DNA of 50,450 nucleotides from Bacteroidota bacterium. GTDB taxonomy: Bacteria > Bacteroidota > Bacteroidia > Bacteroidales > JABHKC01. Positions 36,977 to 45,701 of the stretch are shown one piece after another. The translations under genes were made by a program, and so were the position numbers. The stretch is from positions 1 through 50,450 of the forward strand of contig JABHKC010000024.1 of the NCBI GenBank assembly GCA_018692315.1. The letters are read 5' to 3'. The notes below the pieces were generated by a model. That model saw nothing but the letters and a program-made list of their open reading frames with translations, was not told the origin of the DNA and did no database searches. How positions within the stretch are numbered: position 1 is the first letter of the stretch; each line of letters opens with the position of its first letter.

Positions 36977-38410
36977 ATGAAATTATTAAAATTAGTTTTT
37001 ATTCTTAGTGCTATATTTTTAGTATCAAAAAACGGTTTGTCGCAAGAAAGGTGGTCTCTCGAAAAATGTATTGACTACGCATTGGAACACAATATTCAAA
37101 TAAAGCAACAAGAATTAAACGCCAAATATTCGGAAAATTTATTAGTTCAATCGAAATTAAACTTATTGCCAAGTTTGAATGGAAATACTTCATTGAATAA
37201 TAGTTTTGGTCGTTCGGTAGATCCTTACACTTATGAGTTTACAACAGAAAATGTCCAATCAATGAATTTTTCGTTAAGCAGTAGTGTAACTCTTTTTAGT
37301 GGTTTACAAAAACTCAATGCCATCAAACAAAACGAGTTTAATTTACTTTCAAGTTTGCAAGATGTAGAAAAAACAAAAAACGATATTGCACTGAATATTA
37401 CTGCCGCATTTCTTCAAATATTATTTAACGAGGAGCTTCTTGCTGTTGCACAAAAGCAACTCGAAATTACAAATATGCAAGTTGAACGAACAAAAAAATT
37501 AGTTGAAGCCGGAAGTTTGGCAAAAGGAAGTCTTTTGGAAATTCAAGCTCAACAAGCATCCGAAGAACTTCAAGTAGTTAATATGGAAAACCAAATAGAT
37601 ATCTCATTTTTAACTCTAACTCAATTGTTAGAATTGGAAAGCACAGAAAACTTTGAGATAGAAAACCCAAATCTGCCTGATGTAGATGAATCTGTTTCTC
37701 TATCGAAGGTTTCTTCCATTTATCAGCAAGGAGTTTCTTCCCTACCTCAAATAAAAAGTGCCGAATTTCAACTTTTAAGCTCTGAAAAAGCACTAGCAAT
37801 TTCCAAAGCTATGTATTACCCTTCTTTGAGTTTAAACGCCTCGATTTATTCAGGGTATTCAAACAATGTGCAAAAATCAATTTTTTTCACAAGTTTGGTT
37901 GAAAGCCAACTTATTGGTCACACAGCAGGAGGTGAAGAGGTCTGGTCTGAAGAATATTCCTCTATTTCTCAAACTTATGAGTCATATCCATTCTCCGACC
38001 AAGTAAAAGATAATGCATACAAATCATTAGGTTTTAATTTGTCGATACCGATATTCAATAACTGGCAGGTTCAGACAGCTGTAAAAAACTCAAAAATTGC
38101 TTTATTAAATGCTGAATATAATCTTGAACTTCAAAAAAATGTTTTATACAAAGAAATTCAAGTGGCTCATACAGATGCAATTGCAGCTCAAAAGAAATTT
38201 ATTTCAACAAAAAAAGCAGTTACTTCAATCGAAGAATCATTCAGATATACTCAACAAAAATTTGATGTTGGCTTGGTAAATTCTGTTGATTATAATGTTG
38301 CTAAAAATCAATTATCTCAAACCCAATCGGAGCTTTTGCAATCGAAATATGACTACATATTTAAAACAAAAATATTAGATTTTTATAATGGAAAACCAAT
38401 AGTTTTATAA
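36977..38410 (+). CDS. TolC-family outer membrane efflux protein
   Basis: A 477-residue outer membrane channel protein. The ATG at 36977 gives a clean signal peptide (KLLKLVFILSAIFLVSKNG); an upstream in-frame TTG at 36971 adds only two residues and is less likely. The phrase WSLEKCIDYALEHNIQIKQQEL is the typical start of the mature domain, and two long-helix repeats with AKGSLLEIQAQQASEELQVV and VGLVNSVDYNVAKNQLSQTQ follow. It pairs with the membrane-fusion protein 69 bp downstream. No inner-membrane ABC or RND pump gene follows. Confidence 0.9.
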   Translation: MKLLKLVFILSAIFLVSKNGLSQERWSLEKCIDYALEHNIQIKQQELNAKYSENLLVQSKLNLLPSLNGNTSLNNSFGRSVDPYTYEFTTENVQSMNFSLSSSVTLFSGLQKLNAIKQNEFNLLSSLQDVEKTKNDIALNITAAFLQILFNEELLAVAQKQLEITNMQVERTKKLVEAGSLAKGSLLEIQAQQASEELQVVNMENQIDISFLTLTQLLELESTENFEIENPNLPDVDESVSLSKVSSIYQQGVSSLPQIKSAEFQLLSSEKALAISKAMYYPSLSLNASIYSGYSNNVQKSIFFTSLVESQLIGHTAGGEEVWSEEYSSISQTYESYPFSDQVKDNAYKSLGFNLSIPIFNNWQVQTAVKNSKIALLNAEYNLELQKNVLYKEIQVAHTDAIAAQKKFISTKKAVTSIEESFRYTQQKFDVGLVNSVDYNVAKNQLSQTQSELLQSKYDYIFKTKILDFYNGKPIVL

Positions 38411-38479
38411 TCAACACTGCATACTTAAAGTTCTGTTTTTTAGTTAGTTGAAATAAGTATTATATAAAATAATCATATA

Positions 38480-39811
38480 ATGAAAAATAATAAAATTCTC
38501 AAGTATTTAATTATTGTAGCAGTTGTATTTATCATTCTTGCTTTAATAGGAAAAAAGGCAGGCTGGTTTGGCAAAGCTGATATCATAAAAGTAACTACTG
38601 AAAAAGTCTCGAAAAGGAACATAATTGAAACTATTACTGCAAACGGGAAAATTCAGCCTGAAACAGAAGTAAAAATCAGCCCAGATGTATCTGGCGAAAT
38701 TGTAGAGCTAAACATAATGGAAGGCGATGAAGTTGAAGAAGGAAAACTCTTGCTCAAAATTAAGCCCGATATTTATTTATCAAATTTAGACAGAGTAAAA
38801 GCTTCGCTTAATTCTGCAAAATCAAATCTCGCAAACTCAAAAGCCCGACTTGTTCAAATTGAAGCTCAATTTAAGCAAGCAGAATTATCATTTAAACGAA
38901 ATAAAAAACTGTGGAATCAGAAAGCAATTTCGGAAGCCGAATGGGAAACAGCCGAATCGTCATTTTATGTTGCAAAAGCCGAAGTAGAAGCAGGCAGAGA
39001 GACAGTAAATTCTGCCGAATTTGCAGTTAAAAGTTCAGAAGCTTCGCTCAAAGAAGCAAAAGAGAACCTCACCAAAACAACAATTTATGCTCCTATGAAT
39101 GGAACCATTTCTAAACTTAATGTAGAAAAAGGTGAAAGAGTGGTAGGAACAGCTCAAATGGCAGGTACAGAACTCCTTAGAATAGCCAATTTGAACAAAA
39201 TGGAAGTTAAAGTTGAAGTAAACGAAAACGATATTGTTAGAGTCAGTTTATTTGATACAGCCATTATTGAAATTGACGCATATTTGAAAGAAAAATTTAA
39301 AGGAATTGTTACAGAAATTGCCAACTCTGCAAATACATTGGGAGTATCGACCGATCAGGTTACAAGTTTCGATGTAAAGATCCTTATACTTCAAGAATCC
39401 TATAAACATTTGATTCCTACAGATAATCCTAATTTTTATCCATTCCGTCCTGGCATGTCTGCAAATGTCGATATTGAAACCCATATTGAAAAAGATGTTT
39501 TAAGTATTCCTATTCAGGCAGTTACAACTCGCGAAGATACAAGTCAGCTTGCCGATAGTCTAAAAACTTTTGACAATAAGTTTGAAGAAGAAATGATGGA
39601 AGTTGTTTTTGTCTATGAAGATGGAAAAGTAAAGCTACGAAAAGTCGTTTCAAGCATCCAAGACAATAACTATATTAGAATTGACAGCGGATTGACTGCT
39701 GACGAAGAAGTTGTAGTTTCGCCATATAATGCAATTTCAAAAAAGCTAAAAGACGAAAGTGTAGTTGAAAAAGTTGATAAGGAAAAACTCTTTACCGATG
39801 AAGATGAGTAA
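38480..39811 (+). CDS. Membrane-fusion (periplasmic adaptor) protein, HlyD/MacA type
   Basis: A 443-residue protein with one N-terminal membrane helix (about 9-25), a split lipoyl-like domain (ISPDVSGEIVELNIMEGDEVEEGKLL and TTIYAPMNGTISKLNVEKGERV), a helical hairpin between them (about 105-200), and beta-barrel and membrane-proximal domains. Such adaptors link an inner-membrane pump to TolC. It resembles the MacA group that partners ABC transporters of the MacB type. The pump itself is not encoded next to it; the next gene is tsaB. Confidence 0.88.
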   Translation: MKNNKILKYLIIVAVVFIILALIGKKAGWFGKADIIKVTTEKVSKRNIIETITANGKIQPETEVKISPDVSGEIVELNIMEGDEVEEGKLLLKIKPDIYLSNLDRVKASLNSAKSNLANSKARLVQIEAQFKQAELSFKRNKKLWNQKAISEAEWETAESSFYVAKAEVEAGRETVNSAEFAVKSSEASLKEAKENLTKTTIYAPMNGTISKLNVEKGERVVGTAQMAGTELLRIANLNKMEVKVEVNENDIVRVSLFDTAIIEIDAYLKEKFKGIVTEIANSANTLGVSTDQVTSFDVKILILQESYKHLIPTDNPNFYPFRPGMSANVDIETHIEKDVLSIPIQAVTTREDTSQLADSLKTFDNKFEEEMMEVVFVYEDGKVKLRKVVSSIQDNNYIRIDSGLTADEEVVVSPYNAISKKLKDESVVEKVDKEKLFTDEDE

Positions 39812-39946
39812 CCTGTTTTTCAGACAAATATTTTTCAAAAAAAACTTCTATTAAACTGTAAAATCTCAAATTTTCTGCTTTCAATTTTTCGTAAAATTTC
39901 AATCTATTTTTACAGAATAGCACAAATAAATAATTCGTAAAAAATA

Positions 39947-40654
39947 TTGGCACTAATATTAAACATAGAAACCTCTACAAATGTATGCTCGATAGCTCTG
40001 GCTAAAGCTGGAGAAGTAGTTTCCTACAAAGAAAGCAGCGAAGACAAATCTCATGCTTCTTCTATTACTGTTTTTGTTGAAGAAGTTTTTCGAGATACAA
40101 ATTTTGAATTAACCCAAATTGAGGCTGTTGCAGTGAGCAAAGGTCCGGGTTCATATACAGGACTAAGAATTGGTGTTTCTACAGCTAAAGGAATTGCTTA
40201 TGCGATAGAAAAACCATTAATCAGCGTTTCAACTTTGCAATCTTTGGCACTCGGATTGTCAGAAAAATTTGTTTCGGAAAAATCTCAGAGTATTCCAACA
40301 CTTTTTTGCCCAATGATAGATGCCAGAAGAATGGAAGTTTATACCGCAATTTTCGATCATCAAAATATTCTGAAAAAGGAAATTTCCGCAGAAATAATCA
40401 CCGAAGACTCATTCGCCGATTTTCTTGCGAACAACAAATTGATTTTTTTTGGAAACGGAGCCAAAAAATGCAAAACAATCATAAAGCACCCAAATGCCGT
40501 TTTTATTGACAATATTGACACAAGTGCTACAAAAATGAGCAAAATATCTGAGCAAATATTTCAAAATAAAATCTTTGAAGATCTGGCTTATTTCGAACCA
40601 TTTTATCTGAAAGATTTTGTTGCAACTATTCCAAGAAAAAACATCTTCAAATAA
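39947..40654 (+). CDS. tsaB: tRNA threonylcarbamoyladenosine synthesis protein TsaB
   Basis: A 235-residue ASKHA-fold protein, partner of TsaD and TsaE in making t6A37 of tRNA. The start LILNIETSTNVCSIALA and the motif VAVSKGPGSYTGLRIGVSTAKGIAYA are diagnostic. Translation must begin at a TTG (39947-39949), because there is no ATG before the conserved first strand. The next gene starts 14 bp after its stop. Confidence 0.93.
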   Translation: MALILNIETSTNVCSIALAKAGEVVSYKESSEDKSHASSITVFVEEVFRDTNFELTQIEAVAVSKGPGSYTGLRIGVSTAKGIAYAIEKPLISVSTLQSLALGLSEKFVSEKSQSIPTLFCPMIDARRMEVYTAIFDHQNILKKEISAEIITEDSFADFLANNKLIFFGNGAKKCKTIIKHPNAVFIDNIDTSATKMSKISEQIFQNKIFEDLAYFEPFYLKDFVATIPRKNIFK

Positions 40655-40668
40655 GAAAATCGCTACAA

Positions 40669-41520
40669 ATGTCATTCGTAAAAAAAAGTCTGATATATTT
40701 TTTAATTCTATTTTCTCTGAATTGTTTTTCTCAGTCAGATATTTGGTCGGTAGGAACAGCAATTACTCTCGACAAGAATGATTATAGATACGGAGTATTT
40801 CTTCCATTTAGTTATGGTTTGACAGAAAGTTTTGAAGTGTCTGCAAATGTTATCCCTTTTTTGTTAGTTCCAAATATTTCAGCGAAAAAACAATGGACAA
40901 ATCAACGATGGATAATTGCAACAAACCACAGTATCCATTATCCAAGCTTCGGATTAAAAGCTGCAGCTAATACCGAAATTTACGATATTCTACCGGATAC
41001 ATCCATCATTCCTCAAATTATTGCCTTTAAAAATGAAATTTTAATTTCACGAGGATTTGCAAGTTCAAAATGTAATGCTTTCGAAAAAAATTCCGATGAA
41101 GTACGAACAAATGCAAATTTCATACTTACACTAAAACTCGGTTTTCAATTCGCTTCAATATTTAAAGACAGCAATTTTCCTGCAATTAATAAAGCATATT
41201 TATATCATAAGTCTTCGATTTATCACGATAAAAATTTGCTATATGCAGGCATCGACCTTGACGGAAAATTTTTACCAAAACTAAATTATACTATCGATTT
41301 TGATTTTTTACTTTCAGATTTCAAAGAGATTGCTTTGGAGCAAAAATCAATAATTATTTGGAATAAAAGCAGCAAATTTTCAGTTCTGCTGGGCTACAAA
41401 TTGTTTTATGTTCCTCCTATCGAAAACCAGTTTTTTATTATGCCATTTACTGATTTTGTCTGGACCTTTGCATCTGCAAAAAAATTAGAATTGGGATTAT
41501 TTGGCAGAAAAATGTTTTGA
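40669..41520 (+). CDS. Exported protein of unknown function, probable outer-membrane beta-barrel
   Basis: I do not recognise the family. The 283-residue product has a signal peptide ending near residue 22 (LFSLNCFSQ) and a mature part rich in alternating hydrophobic/polar strands with aromatic residues (for example YGVFLPFSYGLTESFEVSANV), consistent with an outer-membrane beta-barrel. The C-terminus ends in Phe (LGLFGRKMF), as many barrel proteins do. It is probably co-transcribed with tsaB (14-bp gap). Confidence 0.6.
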   Translation: MSFVKKSLIYFLILFSLNCFSQSDIWSVGTAITLDKNDYRYGVFLPFSYGLTESFEVSANVIPFLLVPNISAKKQWTNQRWIIATNHSIHYPSFGLKAAANTEIYDILPDTSIIPQIIAFKNEILISRGFASSKCNAFEKNSDEVRTNANFILTLKLGFQFASIFKDSNFPAINKAYLYHKSSIYHDKNLLYAGIDLDGKFLPKLNYTIDFDFLLSDFKEIALEQKSIIIWNKSSKFSVLLGYKLFYVPPIENQFFIMPFTDFVWTFASAKKLELGLFGRKMF

Positions 41521-41622
41521 TAAAAACATTAAAGTGTGCATTAACACTGAAAATTGCATTTACAATATTTCACTATAATTTCTGTAGTTGGACAAATGCT
41601 AAAAATTTAATACATTAATTTT

Positions 41623-41655
41623 TAACTTTGCATTTTTATAAATAAAATAATTAAT
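41623..41655 (+). promoter_or_regulatory. Candidate Bacteroidota -7 element upstream of parA
   Basis: TAACTTTG at 41623-41630 matches the Bacteroidota -7 consensus TAnnTTTG exactly and lies 25 bp before the parA ATG. No good TTG at the -33 position is visible, so this is a partial match. Confidence 0.35.
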
Positions 41656-42447
41656 ATGGCAAAAGTAATTGCACTGGCAAACCAAAAAGGAGGGGTTGGG
41701 AAAACAACAACAGCAATTAATTTGAGTGCTGCCTTGGCCGTTTTAGAGTATAAAGTTTTACTTATTGATGCTGATCCGCAAGGAAATTCAACTTCAGGAA
41801 TAGGTTTCGATGTTCGGCATATAAAATCAAGTATATATGAATGTTTGATAGACGATGTAGATCCTAATAGTGCTATTCTGAATACAGAAATTGAATATCT
41901 CGATTTACTTCCTTCAAATATAGATCTTGTTGGTGCCGAAATTGAAATTTTGAACAGACCCAATCGGGAAAATGTTTTACGTAATGTTATTGAAAAAATC
42001 AATAAAAACTACGATTTTATATTTATTGATTGCTCGCCATCATTAGGATTGATAACCGTAAATTCCTTAACTGCTGCAGATACTGTTATGATTCCAGTTC
42101 AGTGTGAATATTTTGCTTTGGAAGGGCTCGGGAAACTTCTTAACACAATCAAAATTATACAAGGACGTTTAAATACTGCTTTAGAAATTGAAGGATTTTT
42201 GCTTACTATGTACGATACACGATTAAACCTCTCTAACCAAGTTGTAGATGAAGTTAAAAAACATTTCAAACAAATGGTTTTTGATACAATAATTCAAAGA
42301 AATGTTACACTTGGCGAGGCGCCAAGCTATGGCCAATCAGTTTTGTCTTACGATATTAAATCAAAAGGCTCTAAAAATTATCTGAATTTAGCAAGAGAAC
42401 TTTTGCAAAAAAATAATATGACAAAAATTGATCAATCTATGATTTGA
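41656..42447 (+). CDS. parA: Chromosome-partitioning ATPase ParA (Soj)
   Basis: A 263-residue deviant Walker ATPase that binds DNA in its ATP dimer form and drives segregation with ParB. The deviant Walker A motif is KGGVGKTTTA at 11-20, followed by IDADPQGNSTSG and the Walker B region FIFIDCSPSLG. Length matches chromosomal Soj. The expected next gene, parB, is displaced 3.25 kb downstream by a three-gene ABC-3C cassette. Confidence 0.95.
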   Translation: MAKVIALANQKGGVGKTTTAINLSAALAVLEYKVLLIDADPQGNSTSGIGFDVRHIKSSIYECLIDDVDPNSAILNTEIEYLDLLPSNIDLVGAEIEILNRPNRENVLRNVIEKINKNYDFIFIDCSPSLGLITVNSLTAADTVMIPVQCEYFALEGLGKLLNTIKIIQGRLNTALEIEGFLLTMYDTRLNLSNQVVDEVKKHFKQMVFDTIIQRNVTLGEAPSYGQSVLSYDIKSKGSKNYLNLARELLQKNNMTKIDQSMI

Positions 42448-42484
42448 TGTTTGAAATATCAGATTCTTAGTGTTTCGTAAATAT

Positions 42485-42495
42485 ACATAAGAAAA
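42485..42495 (+). repeat. 11-bp direct repeat, left copy, flanking the ABC-3C cassette
   Basis: ACATAAGAAAA lies 37 bp after the parA stop and recurs exactly at 45670-45680, just before parB. Removing everything between one copy and the other would leave parA and parB about 69 bp apart. In DNA this AT-rich an 11-base match can arise by chance. Confidence 0.4.
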
Positions 42496-42568
42496 CAAGT
42501 AAAATTTGAAATCCATAGTAGAATTGGAAAAATGTTAATGTCAGAATTATTAAATAAGGAAAAACTCA

Positions 42569-43555
42569 ATGATTGATTTAAGGCAAAAAGCATTTAATAG
42601 TATTAGCAGAGTTTTAGCAATAACTCGCTATGATATTGAACAACGCCAGTTGATAAATGAATATGGATTAAATATACACGCAGAAAATTACTTTAGAGAT
42701 GTGTTCAATTTTGTTTACGGCTACAACTTTGAAAATGATAATTTTAAAAGCCAAAATAGTTCTTGTGTTGATTTAGTAGATGAAAGTCGGAAATTAGCCT
42801 ATCAAATTACAACAACCCGAACAAAAGAAAAAGTTGAAAACACATTTAAAGCCCTAAAAAAAGAAAAGTATAAAAATTATACCATCAAAATATTTTATCT
42901 TCTTGATAAATCAAAACCTAGTGAAAAAACCATTGAAGAATTCAAAAATGATTATGGAATTGATTTGAATGATTGTTTATTAGACTACACAGACTTGATA
43001 AATAAAATAAATGACCTTACAGATGATAAGCTCATCGAATTAGACAATAAACATTTCAAAAACAATACAGAAAAATATACAGATGAAATTGTATTAAATC
43101 TTGTTTTTAAACACCTAATACAAAATTATTCTAAAATAAACCCCAACTATGATGATGATTTTGGAACTATTGATACTAGTGAAAAAATAGAACTAAATAA
43201 TATAAACAGTAGAATTGCAAGTGAAATAAATGGCGGTTTAGATTACATCAATATTGTAGATAGTGAAAATGATTTATTAAGTGATTTGAGAAAATTAGTA
43301 GTAGATGAATTATATAAAGATATTTTAGTGCATTTGTTATTGCCTAAAGTGTCAAAGTCTGTATTAGTGGATAAAACATTATCGGAACTAAATGATTTAT
43401 GCAAAACTAATAATATAGATTTCAATAAAATTATTAATAATTTACATCAAAATTTAGAAGGTAAAATAAATATCAAAGACTTTAATTCAATGTCAATTAG
43501 TTGGATTATTATATCTTTCTTTTTTGAAATTTGTGATATAGGTATAAAAAAATGA
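42569..43555 (+). CDS. SMEK-domain protein, putative effector of an ABC-3C conflict system
   Basis: A 328-residue cytoplasmic protein. Residues 1-165 fit the SMEK domain family found in bacterial conflict systems, with NYFRDVFNFVYGYNFEN and the phrase VDLVDESRKLAYQITTTRTKEKVENT; D68, D71 and Q79 sit in an arrangement reminiscent of restriction-endonuclease-like folds, but I cannot claim a catalytic site. The C-terminal half is helical and unrecognised. It is the first gene of a tightly packed trio: its stop overlaps the start of the middle component by 4 bp. It would be the sensor or effector of the system by analogy with described ABC-3C loci. Confidence 0.72.
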   Translation: MIDLRQKAFNSISRVLAITRYDIEQRQLINEYGLNIHAENYFRDVFNFVYGYNFENDNFKSQNSSCVDLVDESRKLAYQITTTRTKEKVENTFKALKKEKYKNYTIKIFYLLDKSKPSEKTIEEFKNDYGIDLNDCLLDYTDLINKINDLTDDKLIELDNKHFKNNTEKYTDEIVLNLVFKHLIQNYSKINPNYDDDFGTIDTSEKIELNNINSRIASEINGGLDYINIVDSENDLLSDLRKLVVDELYKDILVHLLLPKVSKSVLVDKTLSELNDLCKTNNIDFNKIINNLHQNLEGKINIKDFNSMSISWIIISFFFEICDIGIKK

Positions 43556-43782
43556 TAATTCCTAGTAATACTATACAGCCTGTTGATAGTCTCATAAGTA
43601 TTTCAGCTATTATTATTGAAATATTAAAGGAGGCTAATATGTCTTTGGATGATTTGTTGGAGGTATTTAATAGAAGGTATTATAAGAAAATAGCAATAGA
43701 AAAATTGATTTTAGCAGTTGATTTTCTCTATATGACGGATAAAATAATGGATAATAATGAAATTATTAAAATTAACATCTAG
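43552..43782 (+). CDS. ABC-3C middle component (MC6-like), 76 residues
   Basis: A 76-residue protein with the start MIIPSNTIQPVDSLISISA, typical of the small middle component 6 of ABC-three-component systems, followed by a compact helical region (LDDLLEVFNRRYYKKIAIEKLILAVDFLYMTDKI) that looks like a winged helix. It probably joins the SMEK protein to the ATPase. It overlaps the preceding gene by 4 bp (ATGA) and the following gene by 26 bp, so the three proteins should be made together. Confidence 0.75.
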   Translation: MIIPSNTIQPVDSLISISAIIIEILKEANMSLDDLLEVFNRRYYKKIAIEKLILAVDFLYMTDKIMDNNEIIKINI

Positions 43783-45472
43783 TAATCCAAAATTCAGAAC
43801 AATAAACTTTGAAAAAGGTTTAAATATTGTTGTTGGTACGCAATTGACCAAAGAGCAAAAAAAATCTATTAATGGTATAGGAAAAAGTATGTCCTTATCT
43901 TTAATTCATTATATGTTTGGTTCAAGTTTTAAGACTAAAGCAGATAAAAAACTCAAAGAGTATTTATCAAATTATGGAGACTTTATATTAACTTTTATTC
44001 ATCGTGAAAAAGAACATATCATAAAGAAGAATTTTTCGCAAAGAGATTTTTATTTAAATGGGGGAAAAGTAACACAAACCAATTACCCAAAAGAATTAAA
44101 CAAACTATTTTTAGGTAGTGTCGATTCTAAACCATCATTTAAACAAACTTTTAATTGCTTTGCAAGAAAACATAGTAGCGAAATAAGTTATTATAGTAAT
44201 ATTTTAGCACAACAAGGTCGTCCGCTTGAAGATTATTCCCAAAGGTATGCTAACCTATCTTTACTTAAGATTGATTTAAAATTAGTAGAGAAAAGTTATG
44301 ATATAAAAAAGAAATTAGAAAAATTAGAAAAAGCTAAAACAACTATTGAAGAATACAAAAAGGCTCTGGATAGTTCAAATGTCAATGACATTAAAGATGA
44401 AATTAAAAGATTAGATATTCAGTTACGAGATTTTATTATAGCAGAAAATTTTGATGCATTAAAGCAAAAAGCAGATGACTTAACATCGCAACTAAATGAA
44501 CTTAGGAATCAGATATTTTTTAACGACAACAGATTAAAAAGAAAAGAAATAAGCCTTGAAGATTCAAAAAGCACAAATATTGATATAAAAAAAATAGAGC
44601 AGCTTTTTAATGAAGCTAATTTCTTTTTTGAAGATAAGGTAATTAAAAGGCTAGACCAAGCACAAGAATTTCATACAAATTTAATAATTAATAGAAAAAA
44701 AAGATTATCTATTGAAACTAGAGATTTAAAAATATTATTAATTCAGTTACAAACTGACAAAGAGAGCATATCTACAAAAAGAGATAGTATCTTAAAGGAC
44801 TTAAATAATAGTGGAGCTTTGGAAGAAAGAGATAGTCTAAAAGATAGAATCAAGACTCTTGAAACTGAAAAAAATGATTTAGAAAAATACGAAAATATTT
44901 TAAGTGACTTCAAAAGAGACAAAAGTGATTTAGATGTGAAAAACGCTATCGTAAAACAAGAAAGCATTTCTTATCTCGAAAAAAATCACGAAGAACACAA
45001 TGAAAATGAAAGAATATTTAGAGGTTTAGTAAAGCGATTTTACGACAACAAAGGAGGTTCTTTAAAAACAGAAGAAGCACCAACAGCAAAATATCTTTTT
45101 AATATTAATTCCCACATCCCAAAAGAAGGTTCACAAGGTGTTGGCGAAGTAAAGATATTTTGCTATGATGTTTTGTTGTATTTACTAAATAAAAATGCAC
45201 TTAATTTTTTAGCACATGATGGATGTATCTTTTCGGAAATGGATCCAAGACAGAAAACAACAATTTTTAAAGTTATTTTAGAACTGATAAAGGATGATAA
45301 TTTTCAATATTTCTTAAATATTGGAGAAAATACATTAAATGAAATTTTAGACGATAATAATCAAATAGATATTTTAACAAAAGAAGAAAAAGAAACCATA
45401 ACACAAAGTATTAGATTAGAGTTATCAGACAAAGAGCCTAAATATTGGTTATTTGGAGAAAGTTTTGATTAA
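43757..45472 (+). CDS. ABC-3C SMC/RecN-like coiled-coil ATPase (DUF2326 type)
   Basis: A 571-residue ATPase with the two halves of an ABC head separated by a long coiled coil (about 170-415). The P-loop is N39-GIGKS-44 within SINGIGKSMSLSLIHYMFG. The C-terminal head has the signature-like GVGEVKIFCYDVLLYLL and the Walker B-like FLAHDGCIFSEMD. This is the layout of DUF2326 ATPases that form the core of ABC-3C systems. The start ATG at 43757 lies inside the middle-component gene. Such ATPases are thought to sense invading DNA or its replication and to activate an effector; no activity has been seen here. Confidence 0.8.
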   Translation: MKLLKLTSSNPKFRTINFEKGLNIVVGTQLTKEQKKSINGIGKSMSLSLIHYMFGSSFKTKADKKLKEYLSNYGDFILTFIHREKEHIIKKNFSQRDFYLNGGKVTQTNYPKELNKLFLGSVDSKPSFKQTFNCFARKHSSEISYYSNILAQQGRPLEDYSQRYANLSLLKIDLKLVEKSYDIKKKLEKLEKAKTTIEEYKKALDSSNVNDIKDEIKRLDIQLRDFIIAENFDALKQKADDLTSQLNELRNQIFFNDNRLKRKEISLEDSKSTNIDIKKIEQLFNEANFFFEDKVIKRLDQAQEFHTNLIINRKKRLSIETRDLKILLIQLQTDKESISTKRDSILKDLNNSGALEERDSLKDRIKTLETEKNDLEKYENILSDFKRDKSDLDVKNAIVKQESISYLEKNHEEHNENERIFRGLVKRFYDNKGGSLKTEEAPTAKYLFNINSHIPKEGSQGVGEVKIFCYDVLLYLLNKNALNFLAHDGCIFSEMDPRQKTTIFKVILELIKDDNFQYFLNIGENTLNEILDDNNQIDILTKEEKETITQSIRLELSDKEPKYWLFGESFD

Positions 45473-45701
45473 AATACTTGAATGGTTAGAAGAATGTACA
45501 TTCCTTTTCATTACAAAAAAGATAATTGAATGTTGATTACAAAAATGATCTGAAATTTTGAATAAAAGAAATGTTAAGTGAATACTTTAAAATATATGAA
45601 AAATAATATCAAGAGAACTAAATTGAAAGAACAAACTTGTATTAATAAAAAACAAAACACTAATTGCTAACATAAGAAAAAATCAAATAACCAACTAACA
45701 T
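45473..45701. other. Non-coding segment between the ABC-3C ATPase and parB
   Basis: This 229-base stretch is AT-rich and holds no convincing gene. It carries the right copy of the 11-bp direct repeat 21 bp before the parB ATG. The left part probably arrived with the cassette; the part after the repeat may be the original parA-parB spacer. Confidence 0.4.
45670..45680 (+). repeat. 11-bp direct repeat, right copy, flanking the ABC-3C cassette
   Basis: An exact copy of ACATAAGAAAA found at 42485-42495. The two copies bracket the three ABC-3C genes and their flanks, which is the pattern left by insertion with target duplication or by recombination at short homology. Confidence 0.4.

Noticed and set aside
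45594-45668. A 24-codon frame between the ABC-3C ATPase and parB
   Set aside because: Too short, Lys/Asn-rich as expected for AT-rich non-coding DNA, with no motif or ribosome-binding site.
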